A stretch of DNA of 64,000 nucleotides from JBNJGB01 sp051747385 (GCA_051747385.1 JBNJGB010000005.1:124001-188000), one strand, 5' to 3'. Numbered from the stretch's first letter, positions 24,670 to 34,244 are shown. Notes: generated by a model not told the origin, from the letters alone. Numbers and translations: made by a program.

Positions 24670-27204
24670 GTGAGCGCACGACGCCCGATCTGCTCCACGC
24701 TCCGCGCCCGGCGTGTGCTCGCCGCAGCGCTCCTGCTCCTCCTGGCGCCGCCCGCCCTGGCGACGCAGGCGTCGGGTGGGGACGAGGCCGGGCTGGAGAT
24801 CAGGCGCCACATGGTCCTGGCCCAGTACCTGGAGACGCAGGAGCGGAACGCGAAGCTCGCCGCGCGCGAGTACCGGGCGATCCTCCGGCTGGACCCCGCC
24901 CATCGCGAGGCAGCGCTCGGCCTGGCGCGCATCGCGCAGCAGCAGGGGGATGCGGAGGCCGCGGTGAAGCGCCTGGAGAAGCTGGCGGGGGCGCGCGGCG
25001 ACGATCCGCTCGTGTGGACGGAGCTCGGGTCCGCCCGTAAAGCGGCGGGGAGCGCAGAGGGTGCCCTGGCGGCCTGGGAGAAGGCCACCGAAGTGGGCCC
25101 CGACCACGCGGAGGCCCACCGGCGGGCCTTCCTCGCGCTGCGGAGACGCTGGGCCGCCGGCGACGAGGCGGCCCGGAAGCCGCTGCGGGCACACCTGGAG
25201 GCCTATCTCGAGCACGCCGGCGAGCGCAGGGGGCCCCACTTCGCGACCGCCCGGCGCCTGCTGGCCGAGCTGGAGGGAGGCCGCCTCGGCGTCATCGTCT
25301 TCGACGCCCACCAAGCCTACGACAGGGCCTGGAGCCAGGACGTGCGCCAGGACATCAACCGGCTGATGGGTCAGGCGCGGCAGGGCTTCGAGCGGTGCCT
25401 GGACCTCGACCCGGGCAACCAGGAGTGCATCCACGGGCTCGGACAGATCTTCGCGTCCGTGAAGGCCTCCGAGCACTACGACCCGGCGAAGGCCCGGGCG
25501 ATGTTCGAGAAGGCCGATCGGCGCCCCGACGCCCAGGTGGAGCTGGCGATCATCGCCCGGAAGCAGGGCGCCCCGCGGGAGGCGCTCGGGGCGCTGCAAC
25601 GCGCCGTGGACCTGGATCCAGAGCACCAGCGCGCCTGGCTGGAGCTGGGCGTCGTGCACAAGCTGGAGGGTCGCGACGAGGCGGCCATCGAGGCCCTGGT
25701 GAAGGCGTTCCGCATCGATCCGAGCTCCTCCCTGGCGTCGGAGGCCGTGGGAGAGCTCAGCCTCCTCGCCCCGGAGCACGCGCTGGTCCAGACGCGGGTG
25801 CGGTACGGCTCCATCGACGGCGACGTGTTCTCGTCGGAGAAGTTCAAGAGCGCCGTCGCCATGTTCGAGAGACGCTTCGGGGGCGTGGATCGGGAGGCGC
25901 CCGAGCAGCAGGTCCTGGAGGCCGTCCTGGAACGCATCTTGAGTCGGGCGGACGTGGACACGCGCCACTCGTTCCGGATCGCGGTGCTGGACACGCCCAT
26001 GATCAACGCCTTCGCCATGCCGAACGGCCACATCTACTTCACGAAGGGCTTCTTCCGGTTCATGCGGAAGAGCCTCCCGGAGCGGCCCCTGGACGTCGAC
26101 CACGCCCCGCTGGCGCACGTGCTGGCCCACGAGATCGTCCACGTCCTCCGGCAGCACGTGGTCCGGAGCGAGGTCTTCCGGCACGCGGTCTCCGACGCGT
26201 CGAAGCGCCTCGATCCCGGCGTGCTCGTCCACGTGGCGCGCATCCACGAGATCGAGGCGGATCGGGAGGGCATGGTCCTGGCCGCACTGGCCGGATACCA
26301 CCCGCGCGGGGGCATCGAGTTCATGGAGGCCCGCGGCAAGGAGCGCGAGATCCCGCCGCACCTGGATCACCCCACCTACGACGAGCGCATCCACTACCTG
26401 GAGGAGTACTGGTCCAACGACGTGAAGTACGCGTGGATGTCGTTCCGCTTCGGGCTGCGCAAGATGGACGAGGCCGCCGAGGCGCAGGCCGGGGACCTGG
26501 CCCGCGCGCGCAGCCTGTACCGGGGCGCCGTGGAGGACTTCACGCGCTTCAACCGCACGCTGAGGCCCACCCGCGAGACCCTGAACAACGTGGGCATCGC
26601 CTGGGCCCGGCTCGGGATCTTCCGCCTGACCGGGCCGGACAATCCCCTGCACACCTGGAACACGCGCTTCTCGGTGGAGCGGGACCTGGCCATGCAGTTC
26701 GTGGAGATCCGCGAGGCGGAGCCCGCCGCCGAGTCGACGGACGCCGCGCGCCGGACCCGCGGGGCCGAGGGGCGGAGGCGGCGCTACATCCCCCGAGAGC
26801 TGAAGCAGGCCGTGAAGGCCTTCCGCTCCGCCCTGCAGAAGGACCCGGGGTACGACAAGGCGCGCCTGAACCTGGCCCTCTGCTATCTCGCGATGGACAA
26901 GGCAGACGAGGCCCGCGAGCAGGTCGCCTCGGTGGACGACGCAGAGGCCGCGGAGCCCGGCGACGTGGACAACGTACGCGGGATCGTGGAGGCCGAGCGC
27001 GGCCGGGAAGACGACGCCCTGTCGGCGTTCGAGCGGGCCCGCGAGCACGCCCCGACCCGCGCCGCGGCGACCTGGAACACGGCGCGCCTCCACGAGCGCG
27101 CGGGCCGCGAGGACGACGCCCGCGAGGCCTTCGAGGAATACCTCGAGCTCGCCCCGAAGGGCCCCTGGGCCGACGCCGCCCGGAAGGCCGTCGCCCGGCT
27201 CTGA
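24670..27204 (+). CDS. M48-family metalloprotease with TPR repeats
   Basis: A GTG at 24670, directly after GGAGGTCCC, opens a signal peptide (LAAALLLLLAPPALA). The 844-residue protein has TPRs on both sides of a peptidase: about 40-330 (TPR), 380-580 (M48) and 690-844 (TPR). The zinc motif HEIVHVLRQH and the third ligand in HEIEADREG are complete, and the preceding INAFAMPNGHIYFTKGFFRF is typical of M48 peptidases. The layout recalls BepA, the periplasmic protease/chaperone that repairs outer-membrane protein assembly, but with many more repeats. It is probably periplasmic. The start has the best Shine-Dalgarno in the frame. Confidence 0.88.
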   Translation: MSARRPICSTLRARRVLAAALLLLLAPPALATQASGGDEAGLEIRRHMVLAQYLETQERNAKLAAREYRAILRLDPAHREAALGLARIAQQQGDAEAAVKRLEKLAGARGDDPLVWTELGSARKAAGSAEGALAAWEKATEVGPDHAEAHRRAFLALRRRWAAGDEAARKPLRAHLEAYLEHAGERRGPHFATARRLLAELEGGRLGVIVFDAHQAYDRAWSQDVRQDINRLMGQARQGFERCLDLDPGNQECIHGLGQIFASVKASEHYDPAKARAMFEKADRRPDAQVELAIIARKQGAPREALGALQRAVDLDPEHQRAWLELGVVHKLEGRDEAAIEALVKAFRIDPSSSLASEAVGELSLLAPEHALVQTRVRYGSIDGDVFSSEKFKSAVAMFERRFGGVDREAPEQQVLEAVLERILSRADVDTRHSFRIAVLDTPMINAFAMPNGHIYFTKGFFRFMRKSLPERPLDVDHAPLAHVLAHEIVHVLRQHVVRSEVFRHAVSDASKRLDPGVLVHVARIHEIEADREGMVLAALAGYHPRGGIEFMEARGKEREIPPHLDHPTYDERIHYLEEYWSNDVKYAWMSFRFGLRKMDEAAEAQAGDLARARSLYRGAVEDFTRFNRTLRPTRETLNNVGIAWARLGIFRLTGPDNPLHTWNTRFSVERDLAMQFVEIREAEPAAESTDAARRTRGAEGRRRRYIPRELKQAVKAFRSALQKDPGYDKARLNLALCYLAMDKADEAREQVASVDDAEAAEPGDVDNVRGIVEAERGREDDALSAFERAREHAPTRAAATWNTARLHERAGREDDAREAFEEYLELAPKGPWADAARKAVARL

Positions 27205-27626
27205 ACGAGGGCCGCCTCACCGCGCCGGCTCGGGGGGCTGTCCACGGCATGGTCCTGAAGCTCGGGAAGCCCGGCTTCATGGCGCGCCCTCGTTGCAAGG
27301 CGCGGAGGTCCGGACTCGGGTCGAGCCGGAAGGGCTCCCTCCACTCGAGCGCCCAGACAACCGATCGTCGTCCCGGACGATGCTAGCCCGGAATCCTCAC
27401 GAGACGTCGAGCGAAGCGCCGGGAGGCGTCCGTGGATCCGGCGTGGCGCGGACTGGAGGCGGGCGTTAGCGGCGCCACGCGCCGCAGCGCCGGCCCGGAG
27501 GGCCGGAAGAGCCGGGGAGCGAAGCGACCCGGAGTACTTGCAGTACGTCGAGCCCGCCGGAGGGAGCACGCGCCGGTGACGCGGGCGGATCCCAAGCTGC
27601 AGCCGGCGGATGGTGAGAAGGCCGGG
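27205..27626. other. 422-bp intergenic region with a palindromic element
   Basis: No gene is recognised. The right half (about 27466-27585) is a chain of hairpins described separately; the left half is featureless to my eye. Confidence 0.5.
27466..27585. repeat. Palindromic element, possibly related to the 46.9/57.1-kb repeats
   Basis: Three hairpins lie in a row: GCGGCGCCACGCGCCGC, CCGGCCCGGAGGGCCGG and GTACTTGCAGTAC. The order hairpin, GGCCC..GGGCC hairpin, AGAGCCGG, CCGGAG, AGTA, CGGAGGG is the same as in the repeats at 46886-47177 and 57055-57283, though base identity is modest and the terminal inverted repeats of those copies are absent. It may be a diverged relative. Confidence 0.4.
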
Positions 27627-27884
27627 CTAGAGCACCGAGCCCTTCGCACGCTCGAGCTCGCGTCGCTCGGCGATCACGGCGACCAGCACCGCCCGGACGG
27701 CGGCCGGATCGCGCAGCCCGCGGAGGTGGCCGAGGAGCGGCTCCAGGACGTGCTGGAGCCCGCACGCCGCCACCCCGTGGGGCTCCAGGGGCACGGGCAG
27801 ATCGCCCCGATGCACGTAGCGGAGCGCCCGCTCCAGATCCTTCGTGGGGACCTCCGTGAGGCCCCTTCCGCCGCCGAACGTCAT
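27627..27884 (-). CDS. Hypothetical protein, 85 residues
   Basis: ATG at 27884 follows GGAGGGACGTGCG and gives MTFGGGRGLTEVPTKDLERA, then LRYVHRGDLPVPLEPHGVAA and a helical end with VRAVLVAVIAERRELERA. The pattern (two to three helices with a HRGDLPxPL turn) resembles small unnamed proteins seen in Myxococcota; no function is known. It has no signal peptide. The good ribosome-binding site and ordered composition argue that it is real. Confidence 0.6.
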   Translation of the reverse strand: MTFGGGRGLTEVPTKDLERALRYVHRGDLPVPLEPHGVAACGLQHVLEPLLGHLRGLRDPAAVRAVLVAVIAERRELERAKGSVL

Positions 27885-28254
27885 CGCACGTCCCTCCTCC
27901 TCGGACGGCCCGTCCTTGGAGCACGCCGACGGGCTTGTCAACGATCCGATGACGCCCGCAGCGCACCATGTCCGGCCATGATCGCGACCTCCTCCGCCGC
28001 GTCCCGAGGACCTTCCGCCCTCGGCAGTGCCCACGCCCGAGGAGCCGCCTCGCGCTCTCCGAGGCGGCTTCCAGGGCGAGGATCCCGACATGCCGGGCGA
28101 AACGCAGGCGGGTTACCCCGACCGGAGTTCGAGAGGTTCCGCGCCGCGTTCAGGGGCGCTAGGGTGGCGGCAATCCATCTACTCCAGAACGTCCGCCGCC
28201 GGCACGCACGGCCCCCGTCCCGTCCGCGTCGGCGGTCGCGTCTCCAGGTGCACC

Positions 28255-28458
28255 ATGGGCGAGCATCCGCACGCCGAGATCCGCTGGTTCCCCGATCGCT
28301 CGCGCCGCCGCTGGGCGGCTGTCCTCCACGCCGCCGCGGGCACGGCCGGGTGGGTCCTCCGCCGCACCATCGCGAGACCGGCGGCCCGGGTCCTCGCCCC
28401 CGTGCTGGACGTCGGCCAGGCACCACGCGGCCTCCCGGTGGCCCGCGCGCATCGATAG
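28255..28458 (+). CDS. Doubtful short ORF
   Basis: An ATG at 28255 opens 67 codons (MGEHPHAEIRWFPDRSRRRW, then WAAVLHAAAGTAGWVLRRTI). It is basic with one moderately hydrophobic helix and no recognised family. The ribosome-binding site is weak, and the stop codon lies in the 10-bp sequence duplicated beside the inverted-repeat element, so an original longer gene could have been cut by the insertion. It may also be chance. Confidence 0.25.
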   Translation: MGEHPHAEIRWFPDRSRRRWAAVLHAAAGTAGWVLRRTIARPAARVLAPVLDVGQAPRGLPVARAHR

Positions 28459-28461
28459 CCT

Positions 28462-28624
28462 CAGGGCGGTCGCAGAGTCGACCGCCCTCCCTTGCCCATG
28501 CCCGTGCCCGTGCCCTTGCCGGCTCTCAGACACGCAAAGCCCATCGCTTCCGAGCGGATGCAATCCCGCGCCGGGCGCCGTACCGCCGCGCGGCCCTCAC
28601 CTCTCCGACTTTGCGATTGCCCTG
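28462..28624 (+). mobile_element. Miniature inverted-repeat element (family 1), copy A
   Basis: 163 bp from CAGGGCGGTCGCAGAGTCG to CGACTTTGCGATTGCCCTG (terminal inverted repeats of about 19 bp with mismatches). Flanking 10-mers are tcgatagcct (28452-28461) and tcgatggcct (28625-28634), one mismatch. Next to the left end a 10-bp stem (AGGGCGGTCG/CGACCGCCCT) forms, followed by five TGCCCN-like hexamers. No transposase is encoded. Confidence 0.85.
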
Positions 28625-28679
28625 TCGATGGCCTCCGCAGGGCTTCGTCTCCGGGCCTCGCTCTGTTACACATGCGCGC

Positions 28680-30509
28680 GTGTCTGCGCCGCTGCTCACG
28701 CTGAAGGAGATCACCCACGCGTTCGGGGGCGAGCCTCTGCTGGGGGCCGTCGACTTGGTCGTGGGCCGCGGTGATCGGCTCGGCCTGGTGGGGCGCAACG
28801 GCTCGGGGAAGTCGACGCTCCTCCAGATCGCGGCGGGAGCGCTTCGGCCGGACGCAGGCGACCGGATGGTGCAGCCGGGCGCGAGAGTGGCCTACGTACC
28901 CCAGGAGCCCCGCATGTCGGGGCATGACACGGTGCACGCCTACGTAGCCGCGGGCCTGCGAGACGGCGAGGCCCACGAGGCCTGGCGCGCCGACGCGGTC
29001 CTGGACGGCATCGGCCTGGACGGCGATCGCCCCCTTGAGCCCATGTCCGGCGGGGAGCGCCGCCGCGCGGTGCTGGCCCGGGCGCTGGTGGGCCGACCGG
29101 ACGTGCTGCTCCTGGACGAGCCCACGAACCACCTGGACCTGCCCACCATCGAGTGGCTCGAGGAGCGCCTGGCGGCGCTGCGCGGCGGCCTGGTGGTCAT
29201 CAGCCACGACCGCATGTTCCTGGAGCGGCTGACAAACGGCACCCTGTGGCTGGATCGCGGGACGCTGCGGCGCCTCGAGCGCGGCTTCGGGGCCTTCGAC
29301 GAGTGGGCCGAGGAGGTCCTGGACAAGGAGGCGGCCGAGCTGGAGCGCCTCGACCAGCAGATCGCCAGGGAGACCGCCTGGGCCCGCCGCGGGATGAAGG
29401 CGCGACGCCGGCGGAATCAGGGCCGGCTCCGGAAGCTGCAGGCCCTCCGGTCCGAGCGGGCGCAGGTCCGCGCGCGACAGGGTGGCGCCCGGCTGGAGCT
29501 GGAGGCCGGGGACCTGTCGGGCAAGATGGTCGTCGAGGCCTCGCACGTGGCGAAGTCCTTCGGGGACCTCGTGATCCTCCGCGACTTCTCGACGCGCATC
29601 CTCCGGGGCGACCGCGTGGGCATCATCGGCCGCAACGGCGCGGGGAAGACCACCCTGCTCCGGCTGCTCACCGGAGAGCTGGAGCCGGACGCGGGCACCA
29701 TCCGCCTCGGGACGAACCTCACCCCCACGTTCCTGGATCAGCACCGCTCCATCCTCGACCCGGAGCAGACCCTCTGGGAGACCCTGTGCGAGGCGGGCGG
29801 CGACCAGGTGATGGTCCGCGGCGAGCCGAAGCACGTGGTGGGCTATCTGCAGGACTTCCTGTTCCGGCCGGACCAGGCCCGGGCGCCCGTGAGCACCCTG
29901 TCGGGCGGCGAGCGGAACCGCCTGGTCCTGGCGAAATGCCTGGCGCGGCCGTCCAACCTCCTGGTCATGGACGAGCCCACCAACGACTTGGACATGGAGA
30001 CCCTGGACCTGCTCCAAGAGGTCCTGTCGGACTACGACGGCACGCTGCTCCTGGTGAGCCACGACCGCGACTTCCTGGACCGGGTGGTGACGTCGACCAT
30101 CGTCCTGGACGGCAGCGGCGACGCCGTGGAGTACGCGGGCGGCTACTCGGACTACGTGCGCCAGCGGGAGCTCGAGGCCGCCGAGCGGGCCGCCGAGGAG
30201 GAGGAGCGGAGGTCGAAGCCCGCCGGGGAGAAGCCGAAGACGCGCCCGAAGCCGCGGACGAAGCTCAGCTACAAGCAGAGCCGCGAGCTGGAGGCGCTGG
30301 GCGAGCGCGTCCCGGCCCTGGAGCGGGAGATCGCCGACCTGGAGGCCAGGCTCGAGGACCCGGAGCTGTACTCGCACGACCCGGACGCGTTCCAGGCCGC
30401 CGTCGACCGCCGCGAGGAGGCCCGCGAGGAGCTGGCCGCCAGCGAGGAGCGCTGGCTGGAGCTGGAGATGCTCCGCGAGGAGTACGAGGCGCGGCGCTCC
30501 GGGCAGTAG
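28680..30509 (+). CDS. uup: ABC-F ATPase (Uup-like)
   Basis: GTG at 28680 starts 609 residues. Two ABC cassettes are complete: first Walker A GRNGSGKST (about 38-46), signature MSGGE, Walker B LLLDEPTNHLD; second Walker A GRNGAGKTT, signature LSGGE, Walker B LVMDEPTNDLD. A linker of about 80 residues rich in Arg and Glu (the ABC-F interaction region) joins them. The C-terminal 90 residues, KPKTRPKPRTKLSYKQSREL and onward, form the coiled-coil DNA/RNA-binding tail typical of Uup. There are no membrane segments. ABC-F proteins act on ribosomes; Uup also influences precise transposon excision and replication-linked recombination in E. coli. An inverted-repeat element lies just upstream. Confidence 0.9.
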   Translation: MSAPLLTLKEITHAFGGEPLLGAVDLVVGRGDRLGLVGRNGSGKSTLLQIAAGALRPDAGDRMVQPGARVAYVPQEPRMSGHDTVHAYVAAGLRDGEAHEAWRADAVLDGIGLDGDRPLEPMSGGERRRAVLARALVGRPDVLLLDEPTNHLDLPTIEWLEERLAALRGGLVVISHDRMFLERLTNGTLWLDRGTLRRLERGFGAFDEWAEEVLDKEAAELERLDQQIARETAWARRGMKARRRRNQGRLRKLQALRSERAQVRARQGGARLELEAGDLSGKMVVEASHVAKSFGDLVILRDFSTRILRGDRVGIIGRNGAGKTTLLRLLTGELEPDAGTIRLGTNLTPTFLDQHRSILDPEQTLWETLCEAGGDQVMVRGEPKHVVGYLQDFLFRPDQARAPVSTLSGGERNRLVLAKCLARPSNLLVMDEPTNDLDMETLDLLQEVLSDYDGTLLLVSHDRDFLDRVVTSTIVLDGSGDAVEYAGGYSDYVRQRELEAAERAAEEEERRSKPAGEKPKTRPKPRTKLSYKQSRELEALGERVPALEREIADLEARLEDPELYSHDPDAFQAAVDRREEAREELAASEERWLELEMLREEYEARRSGQ

Positions 30510-30519
30510 ACGCGCGCGG

Positions 30520-30540
30520 GTGCCAGCGTCCCGCCGGCAC
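30520..30540. terminator. Hairpin between convergent genes
   Basis: GTGCC-A-GCG and CGC-C-GGCAC form a 9-bp stem with one mismatch and a TCC loop, just between the stop of the ABC-F gene and the stop of the converging gene at 30541. No T-run. Confidence 0.4.
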
Positions 30541-31209
30541 TCAGCCGGGCCGCGCCCCGTAGTACGTGGTCGCCACCACGTGGTGGTGGAGGACCCGCAC
30601 CCGCTGGCAGACGCTGCAGGTGGTCAGGCACACGGACGTGTCCCCGCCCGCCAGGGCCTGCAGGCAGTCCTGGCAGAGCACGTCCGGGAAGTCCCCGTCG
30701 AGGCCGTAGAGGACCACCACCTCGCGTGGCTGCGGCTCCATGAGGTGGGGGCAGGTGAGGGCCGGGACGCCCTGGCCGTGCTCCTCGCAGGCGATGTGGT
30801 CGGCGGCGTCCGGCTGCGCCAGGCCGAACTCGACGAGGCATCGGGCGTTGAGCCGCTCCTGCAGCTTGCGCCGAAGGGGGATGCGGGACGTGAAGCCCCG
30901 CAGGATCGGGTCGTCCGTGTCGACGATCACCGGCGGCTCGGACGGCCCCTTTGCCCGCGTCCGCACCCGGGCGCCGGCGGTGCCGGGGAGCCCGGGCCAG
31001 TCGACGAGCAGGCACTCGGCGTCATCCATCCACAGGCCGAAGTGCATGGCCGGGTGGGGATCCCCGATGGGGAGGTGCCCTCGGACGGCCCGGGCACCGT
31101 CGGTCGGCGGCCCGGGCACGCTCCAGGTGGGCTCGAAGCGCTTGAGCGGGAACGTGTCCCGGCAGTGCTCGCAGTCGCAGGTCAGCCGGTGCTTGGAGAG
31201 CTTGATCAT
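30541..31209 (-). CDS. Cys-rich hypothetical protein (zinc-binding type)
   Basis: The 222-residue product starts MIKLSKHRLTCDCEHCRDTF and is soluble, with no signal peptide. It has several paired cysteines: CDCEHC near the start, CxxH pairs in the middle (ARCLVEF, HIACEEHG, ALTCPHLM) and CQDCLQALAG then CLTTCSVCQRVR near the end, which suggests two or three zinc sites. I do not recognise a named family. It stands 25 bases upstream of yqgE on the same strand going the same way, and 13 bases of its end face the ABC-F gene. Confidence 0.6.
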   Translation of the reverse strand: MIKLSKHRLTCDCEHCRDTFPLKRFEPTWSVPGPPTDGARAVRGHLPIGDPHPAMHFGLWMDDAECLLVDWPGLPGTAGARVRTRAKGPSEPPVIVDTDDPILRGFTSRIPLRRKLQERLNARCLVEFGLAQPDAADHIACEEHGQGVPALTCPHLMEPQPREVVVLYGLDGDFPDVLCQDCLQALAGGDTSVCLTTCSVCQRVRVLHHHVVATTYYGARPG

Positions 31210-31234
31210 GGGGACGCCGGGCGGTCGTGAGCGG

Positions 31235-31789
31235 TCAGTTCAGGACGGAGGAGCCGTCGACCAGGTACGTCGGGTCGACCCCGACCGTCCGCATCGCGGT
31301 CGCCCAGAGCTTGCCCGGAGGCGTCTCGAAGATCACGCGCGGATCGTCGAGGGGGGTGGTGAGCCACGAGCCATGGCGAACCTCCTCCTCGAGCTGACCG
31401 GGGCCCCAGCCCGCGTAGCCCAACATCAGGCGATACGGCCCCTCCGGGGCCCGCCCGAAGGCTCCCAGGGCCTCCTGGGACGCCGACAGCGCGAGGTCGC
31501 CGGCGATGGGCTGGCTCCCGTCGTAGACCTCGCCGTCGCCGTGGAGCAGCCAGCCGCGCTCGCGCTGCACCGGCCCGCCCGCGTAGGCGTGGATCCGGTC
31601 GTCGCCCGTCCACGGGATGCCGGCGTCGTCGCACACATCCTGGACGCTCAGCTCGAGGGGATGGTTGAGGACGAGCCCGAAGGACCCCTCGCCCGAGTGC
31701 GCCACGAGGAGCACCACCGAGCGGAAGAAGTTCGGATCCACCAGCGAGGGCATGGCGATGAGGAAGCCTGGCGTGGGAACGTCGCTCAT
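31235..31789 (-). CDS. yqgE: YqgE/AlgH family protein
   Basis: ATG at 31789 yields 184 residues beginning MSDVPTPGFLIAMPSLVDPN. Family hallmarks are PGFLIAMPxLxDPNFxRSVV, GSFGLVLNHPLE, GGPVQRERGWLLH and the late LMLGYAGWGPGQLEEEV followed by SWL. Length matches the family (180-190). YqgE/AlgH proteins are widespread, soluble and of unclear function, long linked to regulation of alginate in Pseudomonas. Transcription runs away from the putative small RNA gene at 32216. Confidence 0.9.
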   Translation of the reverse strand: MSDVPTPGFLIAMPSLVDPNFFRSVVLLVAHSGEGSFGLVLNHPLELSVQDVCDDAGIPWTGDDRIHAYAGGPVQRERGWLLHGDGEVYDGSQPIAGDLALSASQEALGAFGRAPEGPYRLMLGYAGWGPGQLEEEVRHGSWLTTPLDDPRVIFETPPGKLWATAMRTVGVDPTYLVDGSSVLN

Positions 31790-32065
31790 GCGTGCAGTAT
31801 GGTGGCGAGCGCCCCCCGCGACAATGCCTGGACCCCCGCCATCCCCGACCGCCACAGCCTCCTCCGCGCACTCCCGCTCGCGGCGCCCACCACAGTGTCG
31901 GCGCCGCCGTGAGCACGGGGCAGCCCGTCCGTCCCGCGAGTGGAGACGGAGCGGCTCGCCGCGGAGCGTGGGCCCCGGGACGCCGTGGCAGCCGGGGAGA
32001 CCGCTGGCGTGGACGCGGGGCCGGCTGGACGGACGCGCGAGCCACGCTGCTGGCAGCGAGCCTCC

Positions 32066-32102
32066 CTGACACGCCTGTCACCCCGGTGACGAAGAATGTC
32101 AG
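32066..32102. promoter_or_regulatory. Palindrome cluster, possible enhancer for a sigma-54 activator
   Basis: Three nested dyads: TGACA-N4-TGTCA (32067-32080), GTCACC-N2-GGTGAC (32077-32090) and outer CTGACA...TGTCAG (32066-32102). They lie about 90-125 bp upstream of the -24/-12 element, the usual position of bacterial enhancer-binding-protein sites. The activator is unknown. Confidence 0.5.
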
Positions 32103-32189
32103 TCCGCGGGTGGGGGAGATGTGTCGCGGCGGGACCGCTCCCCCCGTGCCGCCGGCCTGGATGCAGGAAAATGCATCGACCGGGAATGT

Positions 32190-32205
32190 TGGCACGTGCA
32201 TTGCT
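32190..32205 (+). promoter_or_regulatory. Sigma-54 (-24/-12) promoter
   Basis: TGGCAC-GTGCA-TTGCT matches the sigma-54 consensus TGGCAC-N5-TTGCW at every conserved position, in the right spacing. Transcription should start about 12 bases past the GC, near 32215-32217. No other match to this consensus stood out in intergenic DNA of the window. Confidence 0.75.
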
Positions 32206-32215
32206 GGTTGTTCGG

Positions 32216-32342
32216 GGTGTGTGGCAACTCGGACCCGCACGCAAGTGTGGTTCCGGGTGTTTTCATGAGTTCCTCCTCATGGTGTGGAAGGCGATGGCCC
32301 GTGCGGATGACGACCGGGCGCGGTCATCGCCTTCGCTTTTTT
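32216..32342 (+). ncRNA. Putative sigma-54-dependent small RNA (about 127 nt)
   Basis: From the predicted start the RNA folds into three modules. Hairpin 1 (32230-32255): CGGA/TCCG and CCGCAC/GTGTGG around the GNRA tetraloop GCAA, with one mismatch. Hairpin 2 (32264-32281): CATGAG/CTCATG with loop UUCCUC, complementary to Shine-Dalgarno sequences, as in many small RNAs that pair with ribosome-binding sites. Hairpin 3 is the terminator. Frames through it lack good starts and stops, so a peptide is unlikely, though ATG codons exist. It could be a leader of trmH instead, but the terminator lies 79 bases before that gene. Confidence 0.6.
32288..32342 (+). terminator. Intrinsic terminator of the putative small RNA
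   Basis: AAGGCGATG (32288-32296) pairs with CATCGCCTT (32325-32333); an inner stem GCCCG/CGGGC adds length. The sequence CGC then TTTTTT (32337-32342) follows. This is the only intrinsic terminator I noticed with a proper T-run outside the tRNA hairpin. Confidence 0.75.
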
Positions 32343-32421
32343 CGCCACCGGGATGGCACGTCGCCGACAGCCGCCGAGACGTGCTCCACAGGGCGGCGTC
32401 GAGCGGCTACCCTCCGCGCCC

Positions 32422-33168
32422 ATGAGTCGACCGACCGAACCCCTGCGCGTGTCCGGACTCCCCGAAGGGCCGCCGCTCCACCTGGAGCGTCCCGGGCGGG
32501 CCGCCGAGCTCCTGGCGCCCTTCCTCCGCCCCGAGCGACTGGCGCGTCTCCGTGAGGTGCTGGGCCGAAGGACGCGCCACCTGACCGCCCTGGTGGAGCA
32601 CGTCCATGACCCGCACAACCTCGCGGCCTGTGTGCGCTCGTCCGACGCCTTCGGGATCCAGGATCTGCACGTGGTGCCGAAGCCGGGATCCTCGACCCGC
32701 CTCGCGCGGGACATCACCCGGGGGACGCAGCGCTGGCTGACCATCCACCGGCACGCGGACACGGGGGCCGCCGTGCGCCGGCTGCGGGAGGCCGGCTACC
32801 GGATCGCCGCCACGGACCTGGGCGGCGAGGAGCCCCCGATCCCGCTGCCGGACCTGCCCGTGGACACGCCCGTCTGCATCGCCTTCGGCAACGAGCACGA
32901 GGGAATCTCGCCGGCGCTCCGGCGCCTGGCGGACGTGCGCGTGCACATCCCCATGCACGGCTTCGTGGAGTCCCTGAACGTCTCCGTGGCCTTCGCCCTG
33001 GCCGTCTCGCGCCTCCGAGACGCCGTCGACGCGACCGTGGGCGGCGAGGCGCGCCTGACCCCGGAGGAGCAACGCCGGGTCCTCGATCGCTGGGTCGTCG
33101 AGGACGTACCCCGGGCACGCGCGGTCCTCGGCGAGATCGCCCGCCGAAGCACGTCCCGGATCGGCTGA
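32422..33168 (+). CDS. trmH: SpoU/TrmH-family RNA 2'-O-methyltransferase
   Basis: The 248-residue protein begins MSRPTEPLRVSGLPEGPPLH. The three SPOUT motifs are present: DPHNLAACVRSSDAFGIQDL (motif 1), CIAFGNEHEGIS (motif 2) and VESLNVSVAFALAVSRLR (motif 3), forming the trefoil knot that binds S-adenosylmethionine. The N-terminal helical region (RPERLARLREVLGRRTRHLT, TALVEHV) and the C-terminal helix match TrmH, which methylates G18 of tRNAs. Length is normal (about 230-250). Substrate is inferred; rRNA methyltransferases share the fold. Confidence 0.85.
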   Translation: MSRPTEPLRVSGLPEGPPLHLERPGRAAELLAPFLRPERLARLREVLGRRTRHLTALVEHVHDPHNLAACVRSSDAFGIQDLHVVPKPGSSTRLARDITRGTQRWLTIHRHADTGAAVRRLREAGYRIAATDLGGEEPPIPLPDLPVDTPVCIAFGNEHEGISPALRRLADVRVHIPMHGFVESLNVSVAFALAVSRLRDAVDATVGGEARLTPEEQRRVLDRWVVEDVPRARAVLGEIARRSTSRIG

Positions 33169-33235
33169 CCGGGCAGGTTGTCCGCGCACGGCCGCTCTGC
33201 TTGAATGGGGCGGACCCCCGCAGGAGACGAACCCG

Positions 33236-34210
<975 letters not shown>

Positions 34211-34244
34211 TCACCTCTGTTAGAATGTCCCCGGAGGTGAGCCG

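Larger units (their letters stand above)
27885..28679. other. Intergenic region before the ABC-F gene
   Basis: Nearly 800 bp with no confident gene. It holds one doubtful short frame (28255-28458) and an inverted-repeat element (28462-28624) that ends 55 bp before the start of the ABC-F gene and so lies in its likely promoter region. Confidence 0.5.
31790..32421. other. 632-bp region with a putative sigma-54 small RNA gene
   Basis: No protein-coding gene is visible. The right half is less GC-rich than its surroundings and carries, in order: three overlapping palindromes (32066-32102), a -24/-12 promoter (32190-32205), an RNA with two strong hairpins and an intrinsic terminator (to 32342). 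Confidence 0.7.

Noticed and set aside
28493..28523. Short tandem TGCCCN hexamers as a CRISPR array
   Set aside because: Units are six bases with no spacers, lie within an inverted-repeat element, and no cas genes are present.
32096..32425. A peptide encoded by the small RNA region
   Set aside because: Frames through 32216-32342 run on through the terminator without stops near it or begin without ribosome-binding sites; the conserved features are promoter, hairpins and terminator.
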